DNA from: Rufibacter tibetensis
GTDB lineage: Bacteria; Bacteroidota; Bacteroidia; Cytophagales; Hymenobacteraceae
Reading direction: 5' to 3'
Assembly (NCBI RefSeq): GCF_001310085.1
Contig: NZ_CP012643.1
Coordinates: 4,842,001-4,906,000, forward strand
DNA: 64,000 nucleotides
In this document: piece by piece, positions 62,978 to 64,000 of the stretch
How the letters are laid out: every line of letters begins with the position of its first letter
Position numbering within the stretch: the stretch's first letter is position 1
Notes under the pieces: model-generated
Databases searched by the model: none
What the model was told of the DNA's origin: nothing
The model's input: only the letters and a program-made list of their open reading frames with translations
Position numbers and translations under genes: made by a program

Positions 62978-63307
62978 AAACTTAAGTAAGTAGCATGACC
63001 CTAAAGCGCACAATGAAAGTATGTAAATGTGGTTAACTTGATTTCAAGGCTGGTACCTATATTTTCATATTTATTTATATACATCCTCTAACAGTACATA
63101 CTGCTGTAGCTTGCTTTATTTTAAACGCTAACTGTGTTTGCAGTGAAAATAAAGAATCAATAAGGTTGTAGCTCTGTAAGGAAGACCCATGTAAAAAGTA
63201 AACATGAGTTTGTCTTAGTAAAACTTCTATCCATCTCGAAGATGAACTTCCGTTAGGGCCACTTCCTTCATTTAGAATGAAAATCCCATAATTATTTAGA
63301 ATTAAAT
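62978..63307. other. Intergenic region right of IS copy B
   Basis: 330 bp of A+T-rich sequence. No ORF above 20 codons with recognisable features, no hairpin or promoter motif that I would call. Confidence 0.4.
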
Positions 63308-63616
63308 TTAATCCTCCTTTGGCAAAGCGCTTTTCATTTTTTTCAGGAATTCAGAAAGAGCCGAAAAGGCTATCCTACCTCCCACTAAAGTAGTATCCAT
63401 TTTAATTAGATTTTCTGCTTTATCAAGTTCGCGTGAAGTTTTGGAAATTTGTTTTAGCAGAGTTCCATTGTTTTCAATAGATTCTATTTCCTGCAAAACA
63501 TGTTTTGCTTTGGAAATAATGGATAAAGCCTCTGTTGACTTTAGGGGCTTTGTTGGCTGGAACTCTAATTCCCCAACTAATGATTGTAATGTATTTAAAG
63601 CTGTATTGTTTTCCAT
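63308..63616 (-). CDS. Small helical protein of unknown function
   Basis: 102 aa, cytoplasmic-looking, predicted mainly helical (LNTLQSLVGELEF, ALSIISKAKHVLQEIESIENN, SRELDKAENLIKM, ALSEFLKKMKSALPKED). No domain is recognised. Composition is consistent with a real gene: no long low-complexity run, good start at 63616 and an in-frame stop. It could be a small regulator or a chaperone-like helper. Nothing nearby tells its job. Confidence 0.5.
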   Translation of the reverse strand: MENNTALNTLQSLVGELEFQPTKPLKSTEALSIISKAKHVLQEIESIENNGTLLKQISKTSRELDKAENLIKMDTTLVGGRIAFSALSEFLKKMKSALPKED

Positions 63617-63749
63617 TTATAGTATATATTTTTTTAAAGCATTCAGAACAAGTTTACAATTCAGTTAAGCACTTTCTTGAATTTATAGATTGTGAGACTT
63701 CAAAGTACAAAACAACATTCACTCTAAAAGCAAGTGAGGGTAAATAAAA

Positions 63750-63781
63750 GCGGGCAATCCAGTTCAATCCTGAATGCCCGC
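63750..63781 (-). terminator. Hairpin reading as a terminator on the minus strand
   Basis: Outer arms 63750-63756 (GCGGGCA) and 63775-63781 plus partly paired interior; on the minus strand it is followed by CTTTTATTT. It lies 110 bp past the stop of the edge gene below. Confidence 0.6.
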
Positions 63782-63892
63782 CTTAAAATGATAAGTAGAA
63801 TGAAAAAATGCTAACGGTTGTTGATACGAAGTCTTGCAAGTGAGGTTTCTTTACTAACCTTGTAATTCCCAAGAATAGCTTCAAAGAAAATC

Positions 63893-64000
63893 TTACAGAA
63901 GAAACATGTAACCTCCAAGATGGGAGTTATCACCTTTATCAGCACCTACTCCCTCTTTTGATAATATAACTTTAAAGCTATCAATATTAAAAATAAGGTT
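63893..64000 (-). CDS. C-terminal end of a gene cut by the right edge
   Basis: The only minus-strand frame open from the edge runs 35 codons to a TAA at 63893-63895 and reads plausibly (FNIDSFKVILSKEGVGADKG, HLGGYMFLL). A minus-strand terminator lies downstream. Too short to identify. Confidence 0.35.
   Translation of the reverse strand, partial: NLIFNIDSFKVILSKEGVGADKGDNSHLGGYMFLL

Noticed and set aside
1-64000. tRNA, rRNA or riboswitch genes
   Set aside because: I scanned for cloverleaf-like and conserved RNA stretches by eye and saw none; a covariance-model search would be needed to exclude small RNAs.

Overview
The window is a chromosomal segment from a member of the Bacteroidota, most likely a Cytophagales/Hymenobacteraceae-type bacterium (Rufibacter/Pontibacter-like). 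The evidence is the gene families present: DUF1573, DUF4296, a Bat-type VWA operon, UMF1 transporter, fused E1 dehydrogenase, and an ECF sigma/FecR/TonB-receptor set. Shine-Dalgarno sequences are poor, several genes have TAnnTTTG -7 promoter elements, and many genes end in long perfect hairpins. I place it at family level by inference only. No rRNA, tRNA or CRISPR array was seen.

Layout. 1-7 kb (minus strand): a chemosensory cluster, orphan ParA -> giant soluble poly-HAMP receptor -> CheW -> CheY (cut by the left edge). 7-20 kb: housekeeping and redox genes: sixA, topA, a sirtuin, menC, the ergothioneine pair egtB-egtD followed by a PLP aminotransferase, a MATE exporter, a DUF922 protease-like protein, a FAD/Rieske oxidoreductase and CsaA. 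20-25 kb: a partial Bat operon (DUF58, BatD-like membrane protein, BatA) running into a YggS-type PLP protein and DUF423. 25-31.5 kb: DUF1573, a RecD-like helicase, thioesterase, NUDIX, aldo/keto reductase, a nitroreductase divergent from an HxlR regulator, and a dicarboxylate symporter. 31.7-32.7 kb: an Xre/MbcA-RES toxin-antitoxin pair with two upstream operator-like palindromes. 33-48.8 kb: PhzF, Tat-exported glycosylasparaginase, CutC, an NtrC-like response regulator without a Fis domain, a LuxE-like acyl-protein synthetase, a fused E1 alpha/beta dehydrogenase, a second DUF1573 protein, alanine dehydrogenase, AMP nucleosidase, amidohydrolase and UMF1 transporter.

48.9-54.5 kb holds a cell-surface signalling operon: ECF sigma, FecR anti-sigma, a GIN-domain lipoprotein and a TonB-dependent transducer. 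From about 51 kb rightwards the DNA is visibly more A+T-rich. Two nearly identical 772-bp IS1-family copies lie in opposite orientation at 54522-55293 and 62198-62969. Both carry the same internal hairpin and frame break in the transposase.

Between the two IS copies is the most interesting block. It contains a 492-aa helical-repeat (TPR-like) protein with a basic N-terminus, and divergently from it a 63-aa ORF with a hydrophobic leader and a Thr/Gly/Asn-rich tail. An Opp-type solute-binding lipoprotein and two permeases without ATPases follow, then another small ORF. The arrangement (intracellular repeat protein, small exported peptide, oligopeptide importer) is what a peptide-signalling system looks like in Firmicutes (RRNPP type). 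I propose it as a candidate Bacteroidota analogue. The sequence shows the parts and their order; the function is inference.
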